A stretch of 6,732 nt of DNA from Prevotellaceae bacterium. Lineage in GTDB: Bacteria; Bacteroidota; Bacteroidia; Bacteroidales; UBA932. The first letter of the stretch is position 1, and each line of letters begins with the position of its first letter. Shown here one piece after another: positions 1-6,538 of the stretch. The position numbers and the translations under genes are program-made. The stretch lies in contig JAIRMD010000182.1 in assembly GCA_031258915.1 (NCBI GenBank), forward strand, positions 1-6,732, in the 5' to 3' direction. The notes below the pieces were generated by a model. The model saw nothing but the letters and a program-made list of their open reading frames with translations, searched no databases and was not told the DNA's origin.

Positions 1-876
1 ATGCGCAAAGATCAGCGCGACGAACCCGACATGTACTTCATTCGCGAGCTGCTGAAGCGTGAGCTGGCGCAGCACCCCGATTGCAGGCTGTTCATCACGC
101 AGGGTTACGTCTGCCGCAACTTTCTGGGCGAAATAGACAACCTCAAGCGCGGCGGCAGCGACTACTCTGCCTCCATCATTGGCGCTGCCATTGGCGCAGA
201 GGAGGTGCAGATATGGACGGATATTGACGGATTTCACAACAACGACCCGCGCGTGGTCGAAAAAACGCACGCCATACCGCACCTCTCGTTTGACGAAGCC
301 TCGGAGCTGGCGTACTTCGGCGCAAAAATCCTGCACCCAGCCTGCGTCCTTCCGCTGCAAGAATCCAAAATCCCGCTGTGGATAAAAAACACGATGGACC
401 CGACGGCCTTCGGTACGCTCATCAGCACCGAAACACAACCGGATAGCATCAAGGCGGTGGCTGCCAAAGACAACATTACGGCCATCAAAATCAAGTCGGG
501 GCGTATGCTGCTTGCGTACGGTTTTATCCGCCAAATTTTCGAGGTGTTCGAAGACTACAAAACGCCTATCGACATGATTACAACCTCTGAGGTGGCCGTG
601 TCGCTGACAATTGACGACACCTCGCACCTAAGCCCAATCGTAGATAAGCTCAAGCATTTTGGCATCGTAGAGGTCGATTCGAGCATGACGATCATCTGCG
701 TTGTGGGCAATAAAATTTCGGAGAGCAAAGGCTTGGCGGCAAAAATCTTCAACGCGCTTGCGGATATTCCCATCCGCATGATCTCGTTTGGCGGAAGCCG
801 GTACAACATCAGCTTGCTGGTGGATAGCACGTATAAAAAACCGGCGCTGGAAGCGCTGAATGAAAAGTTGTTTTGA
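1..876 (+). CDS. lysC: Aspartate kinase (aspartokinase), C-terminal part, truncated by the window start
   Basis: Phosphorylates L-aspartate with ATP, the first step toward lysine/DAP, threonine and methionine; cytoplasmic. The 291 visible residues carry the end of the amino-acid kinase domain: RGGSDYS at 50-56, WTDIDGFHNNDPR at 72-84 and FGAKILHP at 106-113. Two ACT domains follow, roughly 160-230 and 233-291, including MITTSEVAVS at 192-201, a motif found in lysine-sensitive monofunctional enzymes, so lysine feedback is inferred. The ATG at base 1 is almost certainly an internal Met: the N-terminal kinase motif (KFGGTS type) is absent, and family members of about 440 residues have roughly 150 more residues upstream. 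No homoserine dehydrogenase domain follows; the gene stops at TGA 874-876. lysA begins 34 bp later with no terminator between, which suggests co-transcription. Confidence 0.96.
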   Translation: MRKDQRDEPDMYFIRELLKRELAQHPDCRLFITQGYVCRNFLGEIDNLKRGGSDYSASIIGAAIGAEEVQIWTDIDGFHNNDPRVVEKTHAIPHLSFDEASELAYFGAKILHPACVLPLQESKIPLWIKNTMDPTAFGTLISTETQPDSIKAVAAKDNITAIKIKSGRMLLAYGFIRQIFEVFEDYKTPIDMITTSEVAVSLTIDDTSHLSPIVDKLKHFGIVEVDSSMTIICVVGNKISESKGLAAKIFNALADIPIRMISFGGSRYNISLLVDSTYKKPALEALNEKLF

Positions 877-910
877 TTCCAGATGGTAAACTATTAAATA
901 TAAAGTTAAA

Positions 911-2062
911 ATGTTTTTTCCGATAGAAAAGTTTCGCTCCATTCCTACCCCATTCTACTTTTACGATGTAGAGCTGTTTCGGCGCACGGCGCAGGTTGCG
1001 CTAAGCGAAGCACAAAAGTATGGCTACGCTATCCACTACGCGCTCAAAGCCAACGCCAACGAGAAGCTGCTGCGCGTGCTCAGCGGCATGGGCTTTGGGG
1101 CCGACTGCGTAAGCGGCGCAGAGGTGCAGCGCGCGCTCGACTGCGGATTCGCGCCGCAGAGCATTGCGTTTGCGGGCGTCGGAAAGCGCGACGACGAAAT
1201 TAACTTGGGCATAGACCGCCGGATTTTTTCGTTCAACTGCGAATCGGAGCAGGAGCTCGAGGTGATAAATGCGCTGGCCGCCGCCAAGGGGACGGTAGCG
1301 CAGGTTGCGCTACGCATCAACCCTAACGTAGATGCGCACACGCACGCTCACATCACCACGGGGCTGGACGAAAACAAGTTTGGCATCAACCTGTGGCAGC
1401 TGAACGATGTGGCAAAAAAGGTAACGCAAATGGCCAACCTGAAGCTGGTGTGCATACATTTTCATATCGGCTCACAGATAACAGACTTTGAGCCGTTTAT
1501 AGAGTTATGTGCGAAGGTAAACGAGCTGCAGGAGCAGCTGGAGCGGGTCGGGGTGAGGGTGGAGCACGTGAACGTGGGCGGCGGCTTGGGCGTGAACTAT
1601 GAGCATCCCGAAGAAAACATCATTCCCGAATTTGCAGCTTACTTCGCCACGCTAAACCGGCACATCAAGCTGCGCACAGGGCAAAAGCTGCGCTGCGAGC
1701 TGGGGCGCTCAATTGCAGCGCAGTGCGGTTCGCTAATCACCAAGTGCCTGTACGTAAAAGAGCTGCAAAAAAAGAATTTTGTGGTTGTCGATGCCGGCAT
1801 GACCGACCTTATCCGCCCTGCCCTCTACAGCGCATACCACAAAATAGAGAATATCACCCCGCAGCGCACCGACCAAAAAGCGTACGACGTGGTAGGCCCT
1901 ATCTGCGAAAGCAGCGATGTTTTTGGTAGAGACGTTACGCTTTTGCAGGCGCAGCGCGGCGACCTTATCGCCATTCGCACCGCCGGCGCCTACGGCGAGG
2001 TGATGGCTTCGCGCTACAACCTGAGGCAGCTGCCAAAGGCGTATTTCTCGGATGAGGTGTAG
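911..2062 (+). CDS. lysA: Diaminopimelate decarboxylase
   Basis: PLP-dependent fold-type III (alanine racemase-like) decarboxylase that converts meso-diaminopimelate to L-lysine, the last step of lysine synthesis; cytoplasmic, probably a homodimer. Visible motifs: the PLP lysine K46 in HYALKANAN; HFHIGSQI at 183-190; the phosphate-binding glycine loop NVGGGLG at 221-227; ELGRS at 263-267; the partner-subunit motif CESSD at 332-336; and the cofactor-contacting tyrosine Y361 in GAYGE. At 383 residues it is shorter than the roughly 415-420 of proteobacterial enzymes, but this matches the compact Bacteroidota form as I recall it. ELGR replaces the more widespread EPGR; I believe this is a lineage variant and not a defect. 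The start at 911 sits after an A-rich leader (taaagttaaa) with no Shine-Dalgarno site. Expression probably depends on the lysC promoter upstream of the window. Confidence 0.96.
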   Translation: MFFPIEKFRSIPTPFYFYDVELFRRTAQVALSEAQKYGYAIHYALKANANEKLLRVLSGMGFGADCVSGAEVQRALDCGFAPQSIAFAGVGKRDDEINLGIDRRIFSFNCESEQELEVINALAAAKGTVAQVALRINPNVDAHTHAHITTGLDENKFGINLWQLNDVAKKVTQMANLKLVCIHFHIGSQITDFEPFIELCAKVNELQEQLERVGVRVEHVNVGGGLGVNYEHPEENIIPEFAAYFATLNRHIKLRTGQKLRCELGRSIAAQCGSLITKCLYVKELQKKNFVVVDAGMTDLIRPALYSAYHKIENITPQRTDQKAYDVVGPICESSDVFGRDVTLLQAQRGDLIAIRTAGAYGEVMASRYNLRQLPKAYFSDEV

Positions 2063-2096
2063 CGCTCCGGCGAAAGTTACTGTTAAATTATACATA

Positions 2097-2116
2097 TTAA
2101 TTAAATCCTTAATTAA
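2097..2116. repeat. AT-only inverted/direct repeat TTAATTAA-N4-TTAATTAA
   Basis: Two copies of the palindrome TTAATTAA (2097-2104 and 2109-2116) are separated by ATCC. Because each copy is its own reverse complement, the pair is both a direct and an inverted repeat and could form an 8-bp A-T hairpin. It lies 34 bp after the lysA stop and just upstream of the candidate GH2 promoter. There is no GC-rich stem or T-tract, so it is a poor intrinsic terminator. A regulator-binding site is possible but only inferred. Confidence 0.5.
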
Positions 2117-2126
2117 GAAAATGGAG

Positions 2127-2153
2127 TTGGTATGGCATTTGTAATTACATTTG
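2127..2153 (+). promoter_or_regulatory. Candidate Bacteroidota-type promoter for the GH2 gene
   Basis: TACATTTG at 2146-2153 matches the Bacteroidota -7 consensus TAnnTTTG at every fixed position. A TTG at 2127-2129 could be the -33 element, though the 16-bp gap is somewhat shorter than usual. This would give a leader of about 115-120 nt before the ATG at 2279. Downstream, TTTGGC occurs at 2165-2170 and again at 2185-2190, exactly 20 bp apart and followed by ACA and GCA; this could be an operator, but could also be chance. The rest of the 216-bp gap shows no gene. Confidence 0.4.
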
Positions 2154-2278
2154 TAGGGAAAATATTTGGCACATAGCAGCAGAGTTTGGCGCACCGCATG
2201 AAAATTATCCATTTGAATTTAATTTGGTAATGCTTTGCTGCTATGATGTTTAGTGTACATAATTATGCAATTTCATCT

Positions 2279-5200
2279 ATGATAAAAAAAATTTTTTTCT
2301 GCGCTGCCATCACGTCTGTTTCTGGCAGCGATGTTTGCGCTCAGCAGGCAAAGCAAAGTAGCGCCGCTACGCTCAAGGAGTGGCAGGACGTAGCAGTAAC
2401 CAACGTCAACCGTATGCCCATGCGGGCGAGCGCGTTTGCCTACGAAACGCGAGCACTCGCCGAAGGCCGCAAAAAGGAGCAATCGGCCTACTTCCAATCG
2501 CTCAACGGCGCGTGGAAGTTCAAGTGGGTGGAGAACCCCTCGCTGCGCCCGGAGGACTTCTACAAAGATTCGTTCGACGTGTCGGGCTGGGATAGCTTTC
2601 AGGTGCCCGCCAACTGGGAGTTCAACAGCACCGGCAAAACCTACGGCTACCCCATCTACGTAAACCACCCGTTTGAGTTTGGCGCGCCGTACGCCAAGCT
2701 CGACCCCAACAAGCTTGCCGAAAACATCCCGTCGGGCTACAACCCTGTTGGCTCCTACCGCCGCACGTTCACCCTGCCGCCGTCGTGGAGCGGACGGCAG
2801 GTGTTTATCCATTTGGGCGCGGTGAAGTCGGCGTTTTACATTTGGATTAACGGGCAGTACGTAGGCTACAGCGAGGACTCGAAGCTGGAGGCGGAGTTTG
2901 ACATCACCCCCTACCTGCGCGAGGGCGAAAATACGGTAGCCCTCGAGGTGTATCGCTGGAGCATTGGCAGCTACCTCGAATGTCAGGACTTTTGGCGCAT
3001 ATCGGGCATTGAGCGCGACGTGTACCTGTACGCAACGCCCAAGCTGGATATTCGCGATTTTAAAGTCATTAGCAAGCTCGACGAAAACTACCAAAATGGC
3101 ATTTTCAACCTCTCGGTGGAGGTGATTAACTACGAGCTGAAGAAAAACGAAAAAGCAAATGTGCCAATTCAGGTGAACGCACAGGTGGTTGACGCTAACG
3201 GAAAAAACGTTGTTGACCTTCGGATAAAAAAAACTATCTCCGATGCCAACAACAAGTTTGTGCTCGCCGCTCAAGTGCCGGACGTAAAGACGTGGTCGGC
3301 AGAAACGCCCAACCTCTACACGCTGTACATCACCCTGCAGGACGACGACGGTAAAACGCTGGAGGTGATTCCCGTGCGCGTAGGCTTCCGCACCGTCGAA
3401 ATCAAAAACGCGCAGGTGCTGGTCAACGGGCAGCCCGTGCTCATCAAAGGCGTAAACCGCCACGAGCACGACCCGCTGACGGCGCACGTCATCTCGGAGG
3501 CCGACATGCGCAGGGACATCGAGCTGATGAAGCAGCTCAACATCAACGCCGTGCGAAACTCTCACTATCCGGCAGCGCCGCTGTTCTACGAGCTGTGCGA
3601 CGAGTACGGAATTTACGTTTGCGACGAGGCCAACATCGAATCGCATGGCTTGTACTACAGCTTGGACAAAACGCTGGGCAACAACTACCGCTGGCTAAAG
3701 GCGCACCTCGACCGCGTGATGCGCATGTACGAGCGCGACAAAAACTACCCCTGCGTTACTTTCTGGTCGCTGGGCAACGAGGCCGGCAACGGCTACAACT
3801 TTTACAACGCATACATAGCGCTGAAAAAAGCCGACACGCTCCGCCCCGTGCAGTACGAGCGCACCGTGCACGAGTGGAATACCGATATTTACGTGCCGCA
3901 GTACCCCAGCCCGAATGGATTTCGCTGGTACGCGGAGAACTTCACCGACCGCCCCATGATTGCCTCGGAGTACGCCCACGCTATGGGCAACAGCCTCGGC
4001 AACTTCAGGGAGTACTGGGAGGTGATAGAAGACCCGAACTACCCAACCCTACAGGGCGGATTCATCTGGGACTGGATAGACCAGGGGCTACAGGTTACGC
4101 GCAGCGGCAAAACTTTCTACGCCTACGGCGGCGACTTTGAGCCTGCATCGGTGTTCGAGGGCAAAGGCAACGACCGCAACTTTTTGATAAACGGCGTTGT
4201 GAACCCGGGCAGAATACCCAACCCGGGGGCGCACGAGGTGAAAAAGGTGTACCAGAACATCGGCACGGCGCTGACGAGCGAGCAAAATTACGAGGTAGAG
4301 GTGAAGAATAAGGCGTTCTTCCGCGATATGAGCAGCTACTACCTCGCCTGGGCGCTGCTCGAAGACGGAGCACCCGTGCAGTCGGGGCGGGTGGATAACC
4401 TTAGCGTAGCCCCCCGGCAAACGGCAAAGGTGAAGCTACCCGTTACCTACGCCCGCCAGCCGTCGGGCAAGGAGTATTTTTTGAACGTGAGCTACAGGCT
4501 AAAGGCCGCCGAGCCTTTCCTGCCCAAGGACTTTGCGGTGGCCGACGAGCAGCTTGCCCTCTCGCCCTTTGCGCCGCCCGTCGTTGCGCCGTCGGCTGCG
4601 CCGCTTGCGGCAGCGCAAACGGCAACGGAGTGGACGGGCAAGGGCAAAAACTTTTCGGTTACGTTTGACTTGGCAACGGGCACCATCAAAAGCTACACGT
4701 ACAACGGACAAAAGCTGATAGGCAGCGGCGGCGGGCAAATCAACTTCTGGCGCCCCATGACCGACAACGACCACGGCGCACAGCTGAACGACAAGCTGCG
4801 CGTGTGGCGCGACGCAGGCAAAGCAGAGCCTACGACGGTAAAGGTTACGCAGGAGGGCGAAGCCTACAAAATTGTTGCCGAAAAATCGCTGCTGGGCGGC
4901 GACGCCAAGCTTACGCAAACCTACACCGTTGACGGCAGCGGAACGATTGCCGTGGTGAACAGCTTTGAAAAAATCAAGGGCGAGCACCCGATGATGCCGA
5001 AGTTCGGCGCGTGCTTCGTCGTCCCCAAGCAGTACAGCAACCTGACCTACTACGGGCGGGGGCCATGGGAAAACTACATAGACCGCTGCTACTCGGCCAA
5101 CGTAGGCCTATACAAAAGCACCGTTGACGAGCAGTTCTTCCCCTACGTGCGCCCGCAGGAAACCGGCAACAAAACCGACGTGCGCTGGCTCACGCTGACC

Positions 5201-5479
5201 GACAAGAAGGGGAACGGGCTGAAGATAACGGGCGAGCTGCCCATAGCGTTTTCGGCGCTGTTCTACTCCATCGACGACTTAGACCCCGAAAAGGATAGAA
5301 ACCAGCACCACGCCGGCGAGCTGACCAAGCGCAGCGAAGTATACCTCAACGTGGACTACCGCCAAATGGGGGTGGGCGGTATCAGCAGCTGGGGGGCGCT
5401 GCCGCTGGGGCAATACCGCGTAAAGTACGACTCCTACCGCTACGCCTACTTCATTCAGCCGGTGAAGAAGGGGCAGTAA
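2279..5479 (+). CDS. lacZ: Secreted beta-galactosidase, glycoside hydrolase family 2 (LacZ-type)
   Basis: Retaining exo-glycosidase that removes terminal beta-linked galactose; exported by Sec. From ATG 2279 (1066 aa): signal peptide 1-21 (MIKKIFF..., cleavage VCA|QQ), GH2 jelly-roll domain about 60-255, Ig-like domain about 257-370, TIM barrel about 370-665, a beta-sandwich linker domain (DUF4981-like) about 668-755, a Pro/Ala-rich stretch about 760-782, and the C-terminal beta-gal small-chain domain about 783-1060. Catalytic residues are intact: NRHEHDP from N393, DEANIESHG, acid/base E501 in WSLGNEAG, nucleophile E564 in SEYAHAMGNS. The C-terminal domain has NFWRPMTDNDHG, GRGPWENY and PQETGNKTDVRW, all typical of LacZ-type enzymes. 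In-frame ATGs at 2243 and 2246 would add 12 or 11 residues; 2279 is preferred because it gives a standard Lys-rich signal-peptide start. The true substrate may be a galactose-containing glycan, not lactose; no lac permease or repressor is visible. Confidence 0.93.
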   Translation: MIKKIFFCAAITSVSGSDVCAQQAKQSSAATLKEWQDVAVTNVNRMPMRASAFAYETRALAEGRKKEQSAYFQSLNGAWKFKWVENPSLRPEDFYKDSFDVSGWDSFQVPANWEFNSTGKTYGYPIYVNHPFEFGAPYAKLDPNKLAENIPSGYNPVGSYRRTFTLPPSWSGRQVFIHLGAVKSAFYIWINGQYVGYSEDSKLEAEFDITPYLREGENTVALEVYRWSIGSYLECQDFWRISGIERDVYLYATPKLDIRDFKVISKLDENYQNGIFNLSVEVINYELKKNEKANVPIQVNAQVVDANGKNVVDLRIKKTISDANNKFVLAAQVPDVKTWSAETPNLYTLYITLQDDDGKTLEVIPVRVGFRTVEIKNAQVLVNGQPVLIKGVNRHEHDPLTAHVISEADMRRDIELMKQLNINAVRNSHYPAAPLFYELCDEYGIYVCDEANIESHGLYYSLDKTLGNNYRWLKAHLDRVMRMYERDKNYPCVTFWSLGNEAGNGYNFYNAYIALKKADTLRPVQYERTVHEWNTDIYVPQYPSPNGFRWYAENFTDRPMIASEYAHAMGNSLGNFREYWEVIEDPNYPTLQGGFIWDWIDQGLQVTRSGKTFYAYGGDFEPASVFEGKGNDRNFLINGVVNPGRIPNPGAHEVKKVYQNIGTALTSEQNYEVEVKNKAFFRDMSSYYLAWALLEDGAPVQSGRVDNLSVAPRQTAKVKLPVTYARQPSGKEYFLNVSYRLKAAEPFLPKDFAVADEQLALSPFAPPVVAPSAAPLAAAQTATEWTGKGKNFSVTFDLATGTIKSYTYNGQKLIGSGGGQINFWRPMTDNDHGAQLNDKLRVWRDAGKAEPTTVKVTQEGEAYKIVAEKSLLGGDAKLTQTYTVDGSGTIAVVNSFEKIKGEHPMMPKFGACFVVPKQYSNLTYYGRGPWENYIDRCYSANVGLYKSTVDEQFFPYVRPQETGNKTDVRWLTLTDKKGNGLKITGELPIAFSALFYSIDDLDPEKDRNQHHAGELTKRSEVYLNVDYRQMGVGGISSWGALPLGQYRVKYDSYRYAYFIQPVKKGQ

Positions 5480-5506
5480 AAGCAGCGCAGAGAATCAAAA
5501 AAACGC

Positions 5507-5514
5507 TATCTTTA
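5507..5514 (+). promoter_or_regulatory. Candidate -7 promoter element upstream of the rpn gene
   Basis: TATCTTTA matches TAnnTTTG at all but the last position and sits 29 bp before the ATG at 5544, in the 64-bp gap after the GH2 stop. Short inverted arms flank it: AACGC (5502-5506) and GCGTT (5517-5521). No clear TTG -33 element is seen about 19 bp upstream, so the promoter is weak or needs help. It suggests that the rpn gene can be transcribed separately from the GH2 gene. Confidence 0.35.
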
Positions 5515-5543
5515 CGGCGTTGAACTAAAAAAAAGATTAGGTC

Positions 5544-6419
5544 ATGGCAAAGTATCTTGATCCGAAGAACGATTTGGTTTTTAAGCGCATCTTTGGGGGG
5601 CACCCGAAGCTGCTCATCAGCTTTCTCAACGCGCTCATGCCGCTGGAGGAGGGTCGCAAAATAGTTAGCCTTGAGTACCTCTCGCCGGAGATGGTGCCTG
5701 AAAACCCGCTCAGGAAGTTTTCGATTGTGGACGTGCGCTGCAAGGATAACTACGGTCGGCAGTTCATCGTGGAAATGCAGATGGAGTGGAGCTCCGCGTT
5801 CCCCAACCGGATGCTCTACAACGCCTCGAAAGTTTACTCCGATCAGCTACAGCGCAAGGCGCTATACGGCACCCTACAGCCGGTGTACGGGTTGGGCATC
5901 CTCAACGAGGTGTTCGACCGTAAGACAGGCGAGTTCTACCACCGCTACCAGATGTCCAACCGGCAAAACACCAACGAGGTAATAAATGGGATAGAGCTGG
6001 TGCTGGTGGAGCTGCCGAAGTTCAAGCCGGATCGGTGGGTTGACCGCCGGATGGCGGTGCTGTGGCTGCGCTTTTTGCGGGAAGTTTATGACAGCTGCAC
6101 CCAAGTTCCCCAAGACTTGCAGGAGGACGAGGCGGTAGGCAGCGCCGTAACGATGTGCGAAGTAGGTGCCTACACAGAGGAAGAGCTGGCGGTGTATGAG
6201 CGCTACTGGGATTACGTTCTCAAGGAAAAAATGTTCCTTGATGCGAGCTTCGCCGAAGGTGAGGCCAAGGGTGAGGCCAAGGGTAAGGCCGAAGGTAGAG
6301 CTGAGGGTGAGCGCGAGTATGTTTTGAAGCTGCACCAAAAAGGGAAGTCCGCTACGGATATTGCAGAGCTAACCGATTTGCCGGTTGAAAAGGTGGAGAG
6401 CATCCTCAAAAGTAGCTGA
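5544..6419 (+). CDS. Rpn-family PD-(D/E)XK nuclease / putative transposase
   Basis: A DNA nuclease of the recombination-promoting nuclease (RpnA-E, 'PD-(D/E)XK nuclease family transposase') superfamily, 291 aa, full length for the family. The N-terminus has the family hallmark DPKNDLVFKRIFG at 6-18. The nuclease core is IVDVRCKD around D63 followed by IVEMQM with E77 and Q79, the D...ExQ variant of the PD-(D/E)XK site. A mostly helical middle follows, then a charged tetrapeptide-repeat helix (GEAK-like, 239-258) and a short C-terminal segment (260-291) resembling a small helix-turn-helix (GKSATDIAELTDLPVEKV). Family members promote RecA-independent recombination, and some enterobacterial ones act as phage-defence toxins. 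The start at 5544 is fixed by the family N-terminus and a preceding A8 run (5527-5534). No terminal inverted repeats or target duplications are visible, so it is not shown to be a mobile element itself. Confidence 0.9.
   Translation: MAKYLDPKNDLVFKRIFGGHPKLLISFLNALMPLEEGRKIVSLEYLSPEMVPENPLRKFSIVDVRCKDNYGRQFIVEMQMEWSSAFPNRMLYNASKVYSDQLQRKALYGTLQPVYGLGILNEVFDRKTGEFYHRYQMSNRQNTNEVINGIELVLVELPKFKPDRWVDRRMAVLWLRFLREVYDSCTQVPQDLQEDEAVGSAVTMCEVGAYTEEELAVYERYWDYVLKEKMFLDASFAEGEAKGEAKGKAEGRAEGEREYVLKLHQKGKSATDIAELTDLPVEKVESILKSS
6231..6419 (+). CDS. Possible nested in-frame small protein (RpnS-like C-terminal isoform, 62 aa)
   Basis: Inside the rpn gene and in the same frame, ATG 6231 (Met230 of the full protein) is preceded by AAGGA at 6222-6226 and four A residues, a Shine-Dalgarno-like and A-rich context that compares well with the main start. 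Translation from here would give a 62-residue protein made of the tetrapeptide-repeat helix and the C-terminal helix-turn-helix-like tail, without the nuclease. In enterobacteria, Rpn genes are reported to make such a separate C-terminal isoform, which neutralises the full-length toxin, with a dimer interface in a four-residue-repeat helix. The function here is inferred by analogy. Bacteroidota rely little on Shine-Dalgarno pairing, so internal initiation is uncertain. ATG 6153 (Met204) is a weaker alternative start. Confidence 0.35.
   Translation: MFLDASFAEGEAKGEAKGKAEGRAEGEREYVLKLHQKGKSATDIAELTDLPVEKVESILKSS
6258..6317 (+). repeat. Five tandem 12-bp units encoding a GEAK-like tetrapeptide repeat
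   Basis: Units begin at 6258, 6270, 6282, 6294 and 6306, each with GGT. The first two are identical (GGTGAGGCCAAG); the later ones diverge. They encode GEAK, GEAK, GKAE, GRAE and GERE at residues 239-258 of the Rpn protein. The period of 12 keeps the frame, so gain or loss of units would change helix length without breaking the gene. Confidence 0.9.
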
Positions 6420-6429
6420 TGCTACATCC

Positions 6430-6461
6430 TTGCGCGGGGTAACCTAATAATTTTACTTGTG
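6430..6461 (+). promoter_or_regulatory. Weak candidate promoter for the GH20-like gene
   Basis: TACTTGTG at 6454-6461 resembles TAnnTTTG with one mismatch, and TTG at 6430-6432 lies 21 bp upstream as a possible -33 element. A direct repeat TGACAAA (6460-6466 and 6469-6475) overlaps its downstream edge. The AT-rich shift after 6440 and the following long A/C-rich leader support a separate transcript, but the exact start is a guess. Confidence 0.25.
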
Positions 6462-6506
6462 ACAAAACTGACAAATAAACGCTACCATTAATCGAAGTTC
6501 AAAAAG

Positions 6507-6535
6507 CAAAACAACAAAACAACAAAACAACAAAA
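6507..6535 (+). repeat. Tandem CAAAACAA repeat (3.6 copies) in the leader of the GH20-like gene
   Basis: Three perfect 8-bp copies (6507-6514, 6515-6522, 6523-6530) and a partial CAAAA (6531-6535) end 3 bp before the ATG at 6539. The leader contains no G or T across this stretch, so it would be unstructured in RNA, which suits the A-rich, Shine-Dalgarno-independent initiation of Bacteroidota. As a simple repeat it could vary in copy number. Confidence 0.85.
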
Positions 6536-6538
6536 ATC

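Noticed and set aside
263..266. Possible inactivating change in LysA (ELGR in place of EPGR; these are residue numbers within LysA, about bases 1697-1708)
   Set aside because: All other catalytic motifs are intact and I recall ELGR as normal in Bacteroidota LysA, so it is treated as a lineage variant.
1733..2212. A 159-residue - strand frame running from the lysA-GH2 gap into lysA
   Set aside because: Most of it is antisense to conserved LysA motifs (including CESSD and GAYG). The part in the gap shows no family signal or credible promoter.
2063..2278. tRNA, riboswitch or small RNA in the lysA-GH2 gap
   Set aside because: No cloverleaf, conserved aptamer core or GC-rich stem could be recognised; the gap is AT-rich with only short repeats and a candidate promoter.
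2273..3646. A 457-residue open frame on the - strand opposite the GH2 gene
   Set aside because: It lies fully opposite a gene with clear catalytic motifs, has no recognisable domain, and its composition is what GC-biased codon use on the + strand produces in an antisense frame.
3595..4140. A 181-residue + strand frame inside the GH2 gene
   Set aside because: Out-of-frame shadow of the GH2 TIM barrel; very Arg/Pro-rich with no protein-like motif.
5544..6419. Annotating the rpn gene as an insertion sequence or transposon
   Set aside because: No terminal inverted repeats or flanking target duplications were found by eye around 5480-5543 or 6420-6538. The family name 'putative transposase' alone does not show mobility.
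6412..6425. Hairpin GTAGC-TGAT-GCTAC spanning the rpn stop codon, considered as a terminator
   Set aside because: The stem is only 5 bp and no T-tract follows, so it does not qualify as an intrinsic terminator.
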